Source: Rutstroemia sp. NJR-2017a BVV2 (Eukaryota; Ascomycota; Leotiomycetes; Helotiales; Rutstroemiaceae). From it: DNA of 64,000 nt. Positions within the stretch are counted from its first letter, which is position 1, and every line of letters begins with the position of its first letter. The position numbers and the translations under genes were made by a program. Positions 22,691-34,178 of this stretch are shown here, in pieces. The stretch is taken from positions 372,001 through 436,000 of the forward strand of contig NJPS01000037.1 of NCBI GenBank assembly GCA_002946415.1, written 5' to 3'. Below the pieces are notes generated by a model. That model worked only from the letters and a program-made list of their open reading frames with translations, did no database searches and was not told where the DNA came from.

Positions 22691-24796
22691 TGAATGCAAA
22701 TGGATGAATGAATGTGAAAGAGTGTGAATGGCCCTGCAGGTCGGTCGGGGTGTGCGTGGGCAAGTCTTTTGGCAGTTTATGGATCAGGGACTGCGCTCTT
22801 GGCAGATGGAGAGTCGGAGAGTAGGAGAGTAGGAGAGCAGGCACGCAGGATGGACGCAGGAAGGGGAAGACGGCAACTAAGGGTGTTTGGTAAGCTTGGA
22901 GTGCCTGGTTGGCTGAGAATTAATTAATTAAGAGTGTAAGCTTTGTAAGGAGATCTGCCAAGCTAGCCCGGCATACTCTTGCACGCAACGACGACAACCT
23001 CAGATGATCCGTAACAGCAATTCGCACGCACTCGAGGCTGTGCAAAAATTCTGATACGAGTTTGAATCTGTGAACGAATAATATAATCCCTTTGGTATGG
23101 ATGGAGGGCCCGGCGGAAGGATGCACGAAAGGGATATGCAGCAGATTCGCAGATTCGTTGCCTTTAATTTCGAGGAGATTTCGCCAAGAAAGCTCATTTC
23201 TTGTTCCCGTTGCGGCCGTAGGGTTAAGGATTGGCAGGAACAAGAACAACGAAACCTTCTTGGATGAAATATGGAGAGAGCGACAACGGCAGTGAGGACA
23301 TACCAACATCGTTCCACGAGGCTGATGTCATATGTTTATTTGTTCGTATCGTATCTGCGACGGTCAGAAGATCATGATCGCCCGACCTACTTCGACCCTC
23401 AAATTTCTATTAATACCAGCTACGGTATGATGGCATTGCTACGAACATTGCCCGCCCGCGCGCCCACTCTGTATGTATTAATGGAGTACGTAAGTGAGCG
23501 AGAGCCAGTCAGTAGGCTGTATTGCACGAGTATGTCAGCAGTTCGCAACATTCCCATTTCGCGGCGCCAAAGCACTGCCATGCCGTGCCATCGAACTACT
23601 GCTTGTCTATAAGCAAGTACATATCTTCCTTCCAGGACGGATACACATATTACCGCTTAGTACCGTTCAACATCAAATCAACTCCATCTCCATCTCCATC
23701 CATTCTCCGTCTCCGAATCCGTAAATCCGTCTTCACGCAATCAACAAATCAATCTATTCCGCCCGCAGCTCCGTTCATTCGGTACGCTAAGGTCGGATAA
23801 CCCAAGACATCGTAAGGTACTTCGTACAACGGCACTGCATTGCGCTGCACATACTAGAGCGCCGCACCACGCACTAGAACGAGCCAACGAACGTCTCCCC
23901 TCTCCACTTTCATATCTTCCCTTCCCTTCCCTTCTCTTCTCGCTCCAAATTCCCCTTCATGTCATGTCTCATTACAAGGTAAGAAGTTCCAAGACATATA
24001 TATAATCATACCCGCCCGTACTAAGTACGGTATTTATCCATTCAATTATCCCATCTATCCATCCAATCACCTATCCATCCACACAAGCAAAACCCATCCA
24101 CACGTGCAATAATGCGCATTACAAGTGTTGTATCAGATATTGCCCATGCGAACGATGAAACCAAACTCCATTGAAAAAACTGGTCCCTGGATGATCCGAC
24201 CCGAAGAACACAGTATTTATGTAAGCGTCGTTCATCAACGAGGATATCTAAGATTAGATACAAAGTCCGAAGGCCCCGAATTTTGGAGAAGCTTAGATCG
24301 ATTGTATGAGTATGGTATTTGTGCTCCACTTGGTTGGTGGGATGGGTGAGTGAGTGGTTGTGTATATTCTTCGTATGAAGCATAGGTATAGTATTATCTA
24401 CGAAAGCAGAGTACTAGTATTAAACGACACCACCACCACCACACACAAATATATATCCTCTCCCCCTGCATCCTCCCCTAGTCTCTTCACCCCGTCTACT
24501 CCTTCAACAACAATCCAACCTCTCCCCCCTCCTAATCCCCAAACCACATATTCCCACCCCTCACCCATACTTTACATAACCCACCTCAACCCATAACCCA
24601 TCACATCAACACCCACCACAATATCCCCTCAGACAGTAAGTAAGTACTTCGAGGCTGTGCTCCAACCCAAGTGGGGGGATCGCTGACACTGAAACGCGTC
24701 TATTCATTTTCACGTAAAGTGGCATGTGAAGAAGAAAGAGGAAGTAGGGCACGTGCTTGCTTGCTGGCTGTCACGTGTGTTTCACAAATCTGGGGA

Positions 24797-24804
24797 TTTA
24801 TATA
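24797..24804 (+). promoter_or_regulatory. TATA box in gene-free interval
   Basis: TTTATATAAGAG is a strong TATA element on the plus strand, preceded at about 24770 by a CACGTG E-box. No ORF of substance follows within 500 bp, so any transcript would be non-coding or its first exon is unrecognised. Confidence 0.35.
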
Positions 24805-27800
24805 AGAGAGGAAGAACAGCGAGTAGAGGAGATGTGGATGATGGTTTGTTGGGTGCGGTCTCTAAATATGAAAGGTATTGCTGTGTAACTCCGAGTTTCT
24901 GAGTGATGATATCATTTCATCCCATCTCATCCCATCCATCACCCACTCCCATTTCACCACCTCCCCCCCACCAATCCTAATTCACTCCCTCTCCCCTCGC
25001 CTATTAGTAACCAAACCACCTTTCAAACAGCACAGAAGCAGAGAAGAAGTATAAAAAGCACAAGATTTCACCCAAATGTTTTGATTTTCAGAACGATTCC
25101 ACACTAATGGTGACAAATCATAGCGGCGGCAATGAAAGCTGGACTCTGAATGAATTCTTTTATGGTAGTGAGAGGGAGGGGCTGGAGTTCCGGGGGGTTT
25201 ATTTGGGAATGGGGTTTGGGGAATGGAGTTTTGTTGTCGTTTGTGTTTGATTATTGTTGTTGGTGATGGTGGTGCTGTGGTTGTTGGTGAAGTGCAATAT
25301 TATCATCCTATCAATGTTTTTGCATTATCGTTATTATTCTCATATTATTGTTGTCAACTAGATGACGAGAGTTCTGTTCACCTCCACACTTCCAATTATA
25401 CACCAATCTCGACTTATCCTAGAATCTCTTCTCCGTTCTGCGCCTCGTCTCTTCAGTCTTTCCCAGTAGTGATAGACGAGTCCAGGTAGAAAGGGTTGGC
25501 AAGAGGGAGATGGGATTTTTATAGAGAGGGTTTGCTGGCGTAGTGGGGGAGAGTGGTTACAGGGGAGGGGTTTGCTGAGGGGAGGTGGAAAGGGGGGATT
25601 GGTTGGTTGGTTGGATGATGAATAGTGAAGGAGATAGGTTGATGGGATGATAGTATTCACTTTGGGTCATCCACTCACAGTTTCTCGAATGGGGGCAAAG
25701 GGGCAGTACATAAGTACCAATCTTTCCCTCGGCTGGTATCTCCACAAGCACGGGAGATTATAAACAAAATCTTTGAGGTTGGCTGGAGTTGTTTCTTTTC
25801 TGTTTATCTTTCACTTCTCCAATTCCTCGATAACATATACCGAGCATCTTGGTGATATCTGTTAGCTGCTAGATAGGTTGAGAACTATTTGAACTCTGTT
25901 ACTTCGCTGAATTCGTCTGTCTCTGGTGATGCTGCTGTCGTTTTATGATTTTTGTGTGTTGTTCATTGCCATTCTGCATCTTGTAATTGTTGTCGTTGGT
26001 ACGGATTACTGTCATTTGGTCGACTGTTTCTATACTCCAATCTTGCAGTCGACGATAGCAGCCTACTACCATTTCACTCTCAGTATACTCGATACAACAA
26101 CAAGCTCTTGTATTGATCTAGCCTTCCCCTTATACAGACTCGAAGACTCCTTCAATCAAATCTTTCATCACGTTTCAACATTTGTACGTTTCATCCAGAA
26201 CTTGATCCTAAGAGGGACTTATATACTTTTCGCATCACAACCAACAGAACGAAAGAACCAGGATTTCCAAGCTGTGTGACAAGAGTGGTGAATGAGAACC
26301 GGCTGGGGATGGATTCACTGATCGGACTGGCTGTTCGCTGACTTGTGGATACGGTGGGAAGTGTAGTTTGCAGAGCCAGAAAATTCTACAAATACCTGCT
26401 TCGTGGCTGTCTCTTTTAGAAACCAGACGAAGAGCACCACTACACTACAATGTTCTATGTTCCAAGTAGCTTTGAAATCCGGTACTTTGGACAGGTATAT
26501 AGAGTGTGCGGTTGGAGATTGTGTGAGTGGAGAAATGTGAGGATGTTCATGCTTAGGGGAGAGTGCTGTCGTTTTGTGATGGTATTCATCTCTTCCTCCT
26601 CGCTGTTACTTTATACTCTTACTGTCACTGTACATCTCGCTGTTGTTTAGCAAAAGTGTTGTCATCTCCTAACAACTCCTCTCAACAAACTTCACCAAGT
26701 ATAAGATGGTATGATTGAACACCAGTAGTCAAATTTATATGATACGAAGAACAAGCTGAGAACCCGCTAGATCTCCTTTCCACCCCGACATCGTCCGCCA
26801 TTGCGCCAATTGGTCTCCAGCGTTCGAGTCTTCTGAGAAGACAAATTCCGGGAGACGAGGAAGTGTTTATATACCACCCTCTGAGTCTAAACCCCTCAGC
26901 TACTAGCTGCGAACCGAGTAACGATCTACAGAGAATATCCAATTCACTTACTACCACAAAGCATATCCCAGTCCCAAAACCAATCACCCCATCCCATCCC
27001 CCCTCCCCCAGCAACCACTCATCCAGCAACCATCTAATACCCATCCTGGGTCATTCATCCTCCAGAACCCCTGAATTCACTCCCCCCGTACCTATAAATA
27101 AAAAAACACCACGTAACTTTCTTGTAATCCACCACTCAGTCTCTACAAACTAAATCTACACAGGCAGATACTTGTTAGGTTCAGAGAAATACAAGACAAC
27201 TCACATTAATTATAGGAGCCTTGGCCATGTTTGAATTTGGAGTGAGATATCAGCTGGATTTGGGAGGGATTTACGGGAAGAGATGGGGTTTTGGTAAGGG
27301 TGGAAAGTGTTGGTTGTTAGTTTTGACTTTTTACTGTCATCCTCCCTCCTCCTTTTTCATCATCATCCCACCTCTTTCACTAGTATCCTTCCCCTCTCAC
27401 CACCGCTCTCCTTTCACTGCCATTCCTTCCACCGTCATTTCAATTGAACTTCCTCCTAAGCACCAAGCACCCCTTCGCTCTTCTGTCTCTTTTTGTGCCT
27501 TCTTTCTCTTCTACGTCCTTTTCCTCCACCTCACGGTCCTACCGCTCCACCGAGTAGTTTTTCCTGGTTGTGTTAATCGGTGCTCCGGATCGTGGGTTTA
27601 TATACTTTTTCCTACTCCGAACTCGCTTGGCTACTATACCTTTCACTGGCATAGCGTGCGGCCGGGGTCCAGGGATGAGATTGGTTGGAAGAGGGGGGAA
27701 GATGTTCAGATAGTGGAGTGAATCGTAATACTATACTATCTCAGCCCCAGTTGCATTCATCCCAAGCCCCTTACACCCCTAAGCCACTTACACCCGTGCC

Positions 27801-28110
27801 CCTCACCCCACCCCATGACCCCTCTTTCTTCTTCTCATCTCTCTACTATTTAACCCCCCCCCACCTCCCTTCCATTTTCCTCTTTCCCTCGACAGAATAT
27901 TGAGAGTCTAGAATACCTGCGCAGCAGAGTCCAACCAGTAGAGCAGCGAAAGTGAACCAACTCTATCGAAGTGTAAATCTTCAAACTTGTTGCAGTCAGT
28001 GTATGGCGCTGTGATGACTTCAGGCAGGTGGAAGGACATTGTTGTTGTTGTCAATCGTAGAAAGTTGTTGTCGTTTGGGGAAGGAGGCAGGGAAGATGTT
28101 GTTGTTGAGT
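27801..28110 (+). repeat. Promoter-like module, copy A
   Basis: The module begins CACCCCACCCCATGACCCCT, then has a TATTTAA box at 27847-27853 within CTCTACTATTTAACCC, a CT-rich tract, a GACAGAATATTGAGAGTCTA segment, AGGCAGGTGGAAG at about 28022 and TGTTGTCGTTTGGGG at about 28065. The same landmarks recur in the same order about 300-315 bp further on. It contains no ORF. Confidence 0.6.
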
Positions 28111-28113
28111 TAA

Positions 28114-28420
28114 GACTTCACCCCACCCCATGACCCCTTTTTCTAATTCTCGTTTCTCTACTATTTAAACCCTTCTTCCTATCCATACGTTTTCTTTTCT
28201 CTCAAGAGAACGTTGAACAGAATTTCTCAGACGCATAGTCTGACCATTAGAGAAGAGGAAGTGCGCTAAGTCTACTGATATATAAGTTGTGTTGGGTTGT
28301 ATGATGTTTCAGTGAGTTCAGGCAGGTGGAAGTAAAAGTTATAAGGATGCTGTTAGTGGGGGAAGTGTTGTCGTTTAGGGGGGACGATACTGTTATCGTC
28401 GATTCACAACTATCACTAAC
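28114..28420 (+). repeat. Promoter-like module, copy B
   Basis: The diverged tandem copy of the preceding module has CACCCCACCCCATGACCCCT at about 28119, TATTTAA at 28162-28168, a pyrimidine tract, AACAGAATTTCTCAGACGCA, AGGCAGGTGGAAG at about 28319 and GTGTTGTCGTTTAGGGG at about 28364. Spacing of landmarks is kept while the sequence between them has diverged, which suggests the landmarks are under constraint. Confidence 0.6.
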
Positions 28421-29124
28421 TCACAACCATCACCGAACCCTCCCTTCCCATCATAACATTCCGAGTTCTCCAAAGCCCTACCTACTATTACCATCATTCC
28501 ACTCACCTCACCATCACAAGCATCCTCATCCTCTCCCACTTCATTCCAACCACCATAACGGTCTACTAGAGCTTCAAGGAAATCCGAGTATTCAAAAGAA
28601 TAAGAAAGAGTATTGGAAGGTGGGTGAGGTTTATATAATTTTTGTGCTGGGGCTTGAGCTTGGGCTGGTGAGTATGAGTGTAGGGGAGAGAGTATGATTG
28701 GGTAATTACTGCTGGTGGTGGTGGTGAATTGGCGGGAGAGGGGGGGAGTTGGACTGTATGGACCTGTATTGAGGATTCACTTCTTGAGGGGGTGGATTCT
28801 TACGGACTGGATGAGACGGGTGTAGGGATTAGAGATAAAGGGATGCAAAAGTGCAGTATGGATATGTAGTTGTGCTCTGCAGTCGAAGTTCCAGTCAATG
28901 TGGTGCGATGTTGAATGAACCATAATGAAGAAAACAGGTGTAATCTAGCTCAGATATCTCTGCTTAATTCCGCTCATTTCGCTGGATACCTCGCAGGCAT
29001 GCTCACATCTCTTACATAGCAACAAAGAAGTACTTAGCTATTCATACACATAATCCATCTTACTCCTAACTCCTCACTCCAAATTCTTTTTACAACTGAA
29101 CCCAACCCACTCCTAACAACCTCG

Positions 29125-31170
29125 CTACCTCTCCTCAACCCACTCCTCCACCCTCTCCATCAAATCCGCCTTCTTACCACTCCCACTCAACCCCTTCCCC
29201 AGTAAAAACTCCTTCAACTCCGTCACCTTAAACTTCTCCAACCCCCCCGTCCCCAGCAACCCCTTAACCTCCTCCCTCTCCATATCCACCAACTTCTTCA
29301 CCAAACTCTTCACCAACACCTTCCTCTTCTTCTGTTTCTGCTCCCCCACTCCCTCCCCCTCATCCTCCACCTCTCTCTTCACCCCCTTCGCACCCACCAC
29401 CTTCTCAAACTCCCCGTGCAACACCTTCCCCCACTCATGCACATAACTCCCCGCCACCTTCTCAATCTGCCTATACTTCGGCACCGATTTATCGTCCGGT
29501 TTCTCCGGGACGTCCTCTTCCAGGGCCATGGCCTGCAGGATCCGGTAATGCCACTGCAGTGCCGGGTTTGGGTATTTGCGGGGATTGTACGCAGCGCCGG
29601 GGAGCTGAAGTTGCTGGATTACATGGCGCATGGAATTGATCAGCGCATCGGATGCAACCAGCGGAGCCAGTCCTGGAGGCGGATGCCGGATGTCGTCTGC
29701 GAAGGGGAGAGGATACAGCCACAGGCCTGCGGGGAAGATCTGCTGGCCGCTAGCGGGATCGAGTTTTTCCTCCGAGGGGAGAATAGCCACGATAGAAGGG
29801 GATGCATTTTTACGGGGTATGAACCATCCAAGACCCATTTTTTCATCTTTGAGGAGTTTTCCCCACAGCGCGGAGAAGACGCGGGTGGAGCCGATGTAGT
29901 CGATTTCGGAGGGGTAGATGAACGTGGATTTTTTGACGGAGGCCCAATGCGGGAGCATGGATTGGGGTTTGAAGCCGATGATTTTGAGACCAGGGGGGCC
30001 AAAGTTCTTCAGCTCTTTTTGCTCTTCAGGGGTGAAGGTTATTTGCGTGCCCCCGAATTTGTAGGCTTTTCGGATTTCGACTTTTTCGACGATGCGCGCG
30101 GTGTCGTCGGCCATTTGGGCGGTTTCACCGACGGGGATTTGAGCGACTTCGCCGTCCATCCAGACGTAGGTACTCCTTGCGGGGGCTTGTCTCTGGAGAA
30201 TGTTGTATCCATTGACAGAGATCTTGAAACCTGGACCGATCTCGAAGGGGAGATTGGAGAATAAGGAGCGCTTGGCGACTTGCTTGGAATTGACATCTTG
30301 GACGAGATTGTTCAGTAAAGACAACCCATCGCCGCCGGTTTTGAGGTTTGCTGGGCCAGCACTAGGCTCATCTTCAGCAAGAGGATCGCGGTAAATAATG
30401 TCCTGATACGATTAGTGAAATCCAGATTCTGCACGTGGATTAACACTCACATCATAGAATTTCGTGCGATCGAACTCATGCTCTGGTCTCGAAATGGGAA
30501 ACAGTTCGATGATAACACCAATATCATAGAGATCCTTCGCTCTGACGGCAGCTAGAGATCGCACTTCTTTGTCCCCAGAATGAGGATCGTCCTTATCCGT
30601 AATGATAAACAGTCTTCTCGAACCAAAGTTCGGCGCCCTGGTTGTGAAGATCTGATTGGCGCAAAACAAAAGATTATTCATATTCAAAGCTTCACTAGTC
30701 GGCACCAATATTTTCTCCGCTTCTTCTTCGTCTTCCACAATTGCTTTTAGCGTCTTGACATCTTCGGCAGAAGGGACATCAAGATCCGTGAGGAGATAGC
30801 AATGCGGATAGACAGAAGTGTCTAATCCTGTCTGGTCCTTCAATTTCGTTTCTTCAGTGCCGTATAACATCACTCCCATCATGTCTTTGGGATTGGAGAT
30901 GATGCGCTGTTGCATGATTGTGTATGCGCATTTGAGAGCAGCAAGTGCTGGACTGTCGGTATCTGCTTTCTTTGAATCGGATGGTGGAGGGGCTGTAAGC
31001 ATTGATTCGCTGATATCGATGACGAAGAGAACGGCATCTTTCTGTGTTCGATAATCCTGTGGGAAATTAGGAAATGCCCATTGTGGAGGAAGATGGCATT
31101 ATCTTACAACTTCATCAACGTCTTCCTCCTCCTCTTCTTCTTCTTTCTTCCAAGGTTCGGAGTCTGCCAT
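29125..31170 (-). CDS. ku70: Ku70, DNA end-binding subunit for non-homologous end joining
   Basis: Three exons (31170-31108, 31056-30451, 30402-29125) give 648 residues, normal for fungal Ku70. With Ku80 it forms a ring that loads onto broken DNA ends in the nucleus, recruits ligase IV and also protects telomeres. After an acidic leader (MADSEPWKK and a Glu run) the vWA-like domain starts at [31 protein letters not shown] follows, and the Ku beta-barrel core covers about residues 265-500 ([32 protein letters not shown]). The C-terminus has a basic stretch ([10 protein letters not shown]), then a SAP DNA-binding motif ([20 protein letters not shown]). Introns are short with good GT-AG ends, and the frame joins inside FYD/DIIYRDP as in other fungi. 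It is divergent from ferrochelatase across 438 bp. Confidence 0.96.
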
Positions 31171-31608
31171 AATTGATGCTTGTCGTAAGATTCAGTGAAG
31201 ATGTATGCAATTGATGAAGATGTATGCGACTGATGAGGATGTAGATGCGACTACATTTGACAAACTCTTTGAAGAGCGGAATAAATTCTACTCATACGCA
31301 CAAAGAGAACATCTGATCAGGCAGACGCGTCGCATCGCGAAAGCGGAGTCGAAAGGCAGACGTCAAGGTACGTGATCACATGACAGCTCATTCCAAATCT
31401 ATGAACGTCGATTGGCTTGCTACATCGGCATTTTAATGTAAGCCCCGTTCATCGCAGAATTGAGATCCTTGTTAGATTTTCTGGAGAAGTCGGAGCTGTT
31501 ATGAAAGTTGTCCCCTCCGCCGCACATTTTCGTTAGGAAGTCAATTTCGCAACAATTCTACTGTGGTGAAATTCTCAGCTTTTGTCCTTGTATATATAAT
31601 ATCGAAAT
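31171..31608. promoter_or_regulatory. Divergent promoter region between ku70 and ferrochelatase
   Basis: A 438-bp region separates the two start codons, so both promoters must lie here. It contains a near-palindromic GTGATCACATGAC at about 31371-31383 and no TATA box near either start. No ORF is supported. Confidence 0.55.
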
Positions 31609-33005
31609 ATGTCTCTACGGAATCCAGTTGCGGTGGGAAACCTCACCAAGAGAGCTTCACAAGCTACTATTTCCCGACTCACAAATGCTATATTGGTACA
31701 AAGAGGCGGCGCGGATCAATCGAGGAATTTCGCAACTCCGGTACCTCCTGTGACGCAAGATGCGACGGGTCGTAGAGGGCCTACTGCTATGGTGTTGATG
31801 AATATGGGTGGTCCGTCATCTACTGATCAAGTTGGAGACTTCTTGAGCAGGTTGTTTGTATGCATCTTTTACCCCGCCATGGCACACAGTTGTTAACAGC
31901 TCGATTTGTAGGCAGATGCCGACTTGATTCCTCTTGGACCGTTCCAGAATTACCTTGGTCCTTTGATTTCGAAGCGCCGAACTCCAAAGATTCAAAAGCA
32001 ATATGCAGCAATTGGTGGCGGTTCTCCGATTCGAAAATGGTCAGAATACCAGGCGGAGGAAATGTGCAAGTTATTGGACAAGATGTCGCCTGAAACAGCA
32101 CCACACAAACCTTACGTCGCCTTCAGATATGCCAATCCTTTAACGGAAGAAATGTATAATCGATTGTTGGAGGATGGCTTTGGAGGTGGAAAGGGTGGAA
32201 GAGCTGTCGCATTCACACAGTATCCTCAGTACAGTTGCTCGACCACCGGAAGTAGCTTGAACGAGTTATGGAAATGGAGACAAAGACTTGAGGGAAAGAC
32301 AGCGGGCAGCAAAGTCAATGGAAGTGATGGGACAATTGATTGGAGTGTTATCGACCGATGGCCAGTACACCCAGGGCTGACAGAAGCAATTGCGAGGAAC
32401 ATCGAAGATACACTTGCGACGTACACGGAGGCGCAAAGAAAGGATGTTGTGTTACTCTTCTCAGCACATAGTTTACCAATGTCCGTGGTAAACAGAGGTA
32501 CGAACTACAAAGCAGAATACAGGACCCGCCTTGCTAATCTTCATTAGGTGATCCATATCCAGCTGAAGTCGCAGCTACGGTCTATGCTGTCATGCAACGA
32601 CTCAACTTCTCTCACCCGTACAGACTCTGCTGGCAATCACAAGTCGGACCTAGTGCTTGGCTGGGAGCTCAAACCAGCGACACAGTCGAGGAATACGTCA
32701 AGAAGGGTCAAACGAATCTCATCCTAATTCCAGTTGCCTTCACCTCTGATCACATTGAGACTTTGTACGAACTGGATCAAGAAGTTATTGGAGAATCGGG
32801 TCATCCAGACACTATCAAGAGATCAGAGAGTTTGAACGGGTCGCCTATATTTATTCAAGCCTTGGCTGATATTGCTAAGGCTCACATAGATAGCGGGGTT
32901 GCTTGCAGTAAGCAGATGGGATTGAGATGTCCTGGATGTAAGAGCGAAAGATGCGCCGAGAGTAAGAAGTTCTTTGCTGGCCCTGAAGAGGCTTACGCTG
33001 TATGA
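31609..33005 (+). CDS. hem15: Ferrochelatase, mitochondrial (last step of haem synthesis)
   Basis: Three exons (31609-31857, 31912-32497, 32548-33005) give 430 residues. The enzyme inserts ferrous iron into protoporphyrin IX on the matrix side of the inner mitochondrial membrane. The first 55 or so residues are basic and hydroxylated (MSLRNPVAVGNLTKRASQAT), a likely presequence. Core motifs follow: AMVLMNMGGPSS, the LIPLGPFQ region, GGGSPIRKWSEYQ, FTQYPQYSCSTTGSS, LLFSAHSLPMSVVNRGDPY with the catalytic His, and CWQSQVGPSAWLGAQT. The C-terminus has C-x2-C-x4-C (CPGCKSERC), the arrangement that binds a [2Fe-2S] cluster in animal and many fungal enzymes but is absent from the budding-yeast one. 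The gene looks complete and unmutated. Confidence 0.96.
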
Positions 33006-34178
33006 GGTCAGGCGGGGAGCGAAAGAAAAGGGGTAATTAGGGAAGTTATGAACGCTGTATTATAAAATTCTCGAAGTTATAAAAAGACCTTGAGCAGCGT
33101 GGGGGCCACTGGGGCATCGTAAAGCGAATCGCAGCAAAATTATAAAAGCCGATGATTGGATCTCGGTTACGTACCTGATCCGAAGGCCGATGTGATTGTG
33201 TTGGTTGGCGTCAGACAAGGTAAGCAGCAATATGCAGCTAAGGATCTCGATACGTGCAGATGAATAACGTCACCATTTTGGATGAGCTGGTGGGGGGACG
33301 GGTACACAGTAAAGGTGCAAAGGTCTGCCAAAAATCCCAGTTGTCATGTAAAAGTGCCAGTCCCAGTACCAGTTCCACGGTTTTGTGTCCGTCTACCGTG
33401 GCCGTCCAGGCGTGCCAGGCACCGGTAAGCAAGTACGTACTTTGTATTACAGTATGAGGACTAGGAGTCCAGGACATGAAGTTCGTCCGCTATCCGGCGG
33501 TTCACACACCAAGGTTATCAGATCAGCATCTTTTTGTGTTATCCCTGCTCTTCGATTATCAATCCGCATCAATTCCAATACTTCGAAACAAGAGAAACTT
33601 CCTCGCTACCGTCAGCTACACACTCAGCACGCTCTGATACGTTGAGAGTGCAAACGTTGAAATCCACTGTCGTAATGCTTTTGGAGTAAAGCTGTTGATT
33701 GGAGTCTTTCTCAGTGCTCACGTCTTATCCTACTTTATCTGCGCATACGTGGGCCATGTCCGTGGGAGACATGTAAGGTTATGCCAATCCCGCGACTGGA
33801 AATTGATGCGCTCGTCCACTTCTTGGTACAAAGTCAAGCTTGTAAGGTTGGAGAGGAGATTCCTATCTGGGCAAAAGCTGGAATTCTGATAACAAGCTTG
33901 GACTTGCCGTCTACCTACCAATACCTACGCTACCTGATCCGACAACCATAATTAATCTTCCTGCCCCATTCCTGTAATATTGTTCTTTTCTTCCTTTTCC
34001 CTTTTCTCTCTGTAATACTAAAGCTAAATCAAGAGCCCGGCGCCAAGAGCACGACTTGGTACCTAGAGTGTACATACAGTACCGTCTCGCGCTTATCCGA
34101 CCGAGGTGTTTCTCGAATGCGACAGACGAACTTGTTTATACTTTCCCACCACACCACACCAGTCAGCAGACAACAGCA
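33006..34178. other. Intergenic between ferrochelatase and the MFS gene
   Basis: It presumably contains the terminator of ferrochelatase and the promoter and leader of the MFS gene. Small ORFs on both strands (33254-33645, 33695-33921) show no domain. The last 150 bp before the MFS start carry a CACCACACCACACC stretch typical of fungal leaders. Confidence 0.45.

Larger units (their letters stand above)
21899..29124. other. 7.2-kb interval without a recognisable gene
   Basis: The interval lies upstream of the leftward Ost-alpha gene and downstream of leftward Ku70. Many short ORFs occur but are low-complexity, overlap on both strands and carry no domain. Contents include a GAGCGT hexanucleotide repeat (22641-22690) and alternating purine-rich and pyrimidine-rich tracts. 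Strong TATA-like sites lie near 24797, 26210, 27597 and 28627, and there is a duplicated roughly 310-bp module at 27.8-28.4 kb. The word TGTCGTTT (or close) recurs near 25235, 25935, 26563, 28066 and 28366, usually followed by a CT-rich tract. Non-coding transcripts or a long regulatory region are possible. Confidence 0.5.

Noticed and set aside
22900..24600. Several 70-130-codon ORFs on both strands
   Set aside because: Mutually overlapping, compositionally biased, and without start context or domain.
29416..30264. 282-codon plus-strand ORF opposite Ku70
   Set aside because: It is the antisense of the well-conserved Ku core, with no domain of its own; the open frame follows from codon bias of ku70.
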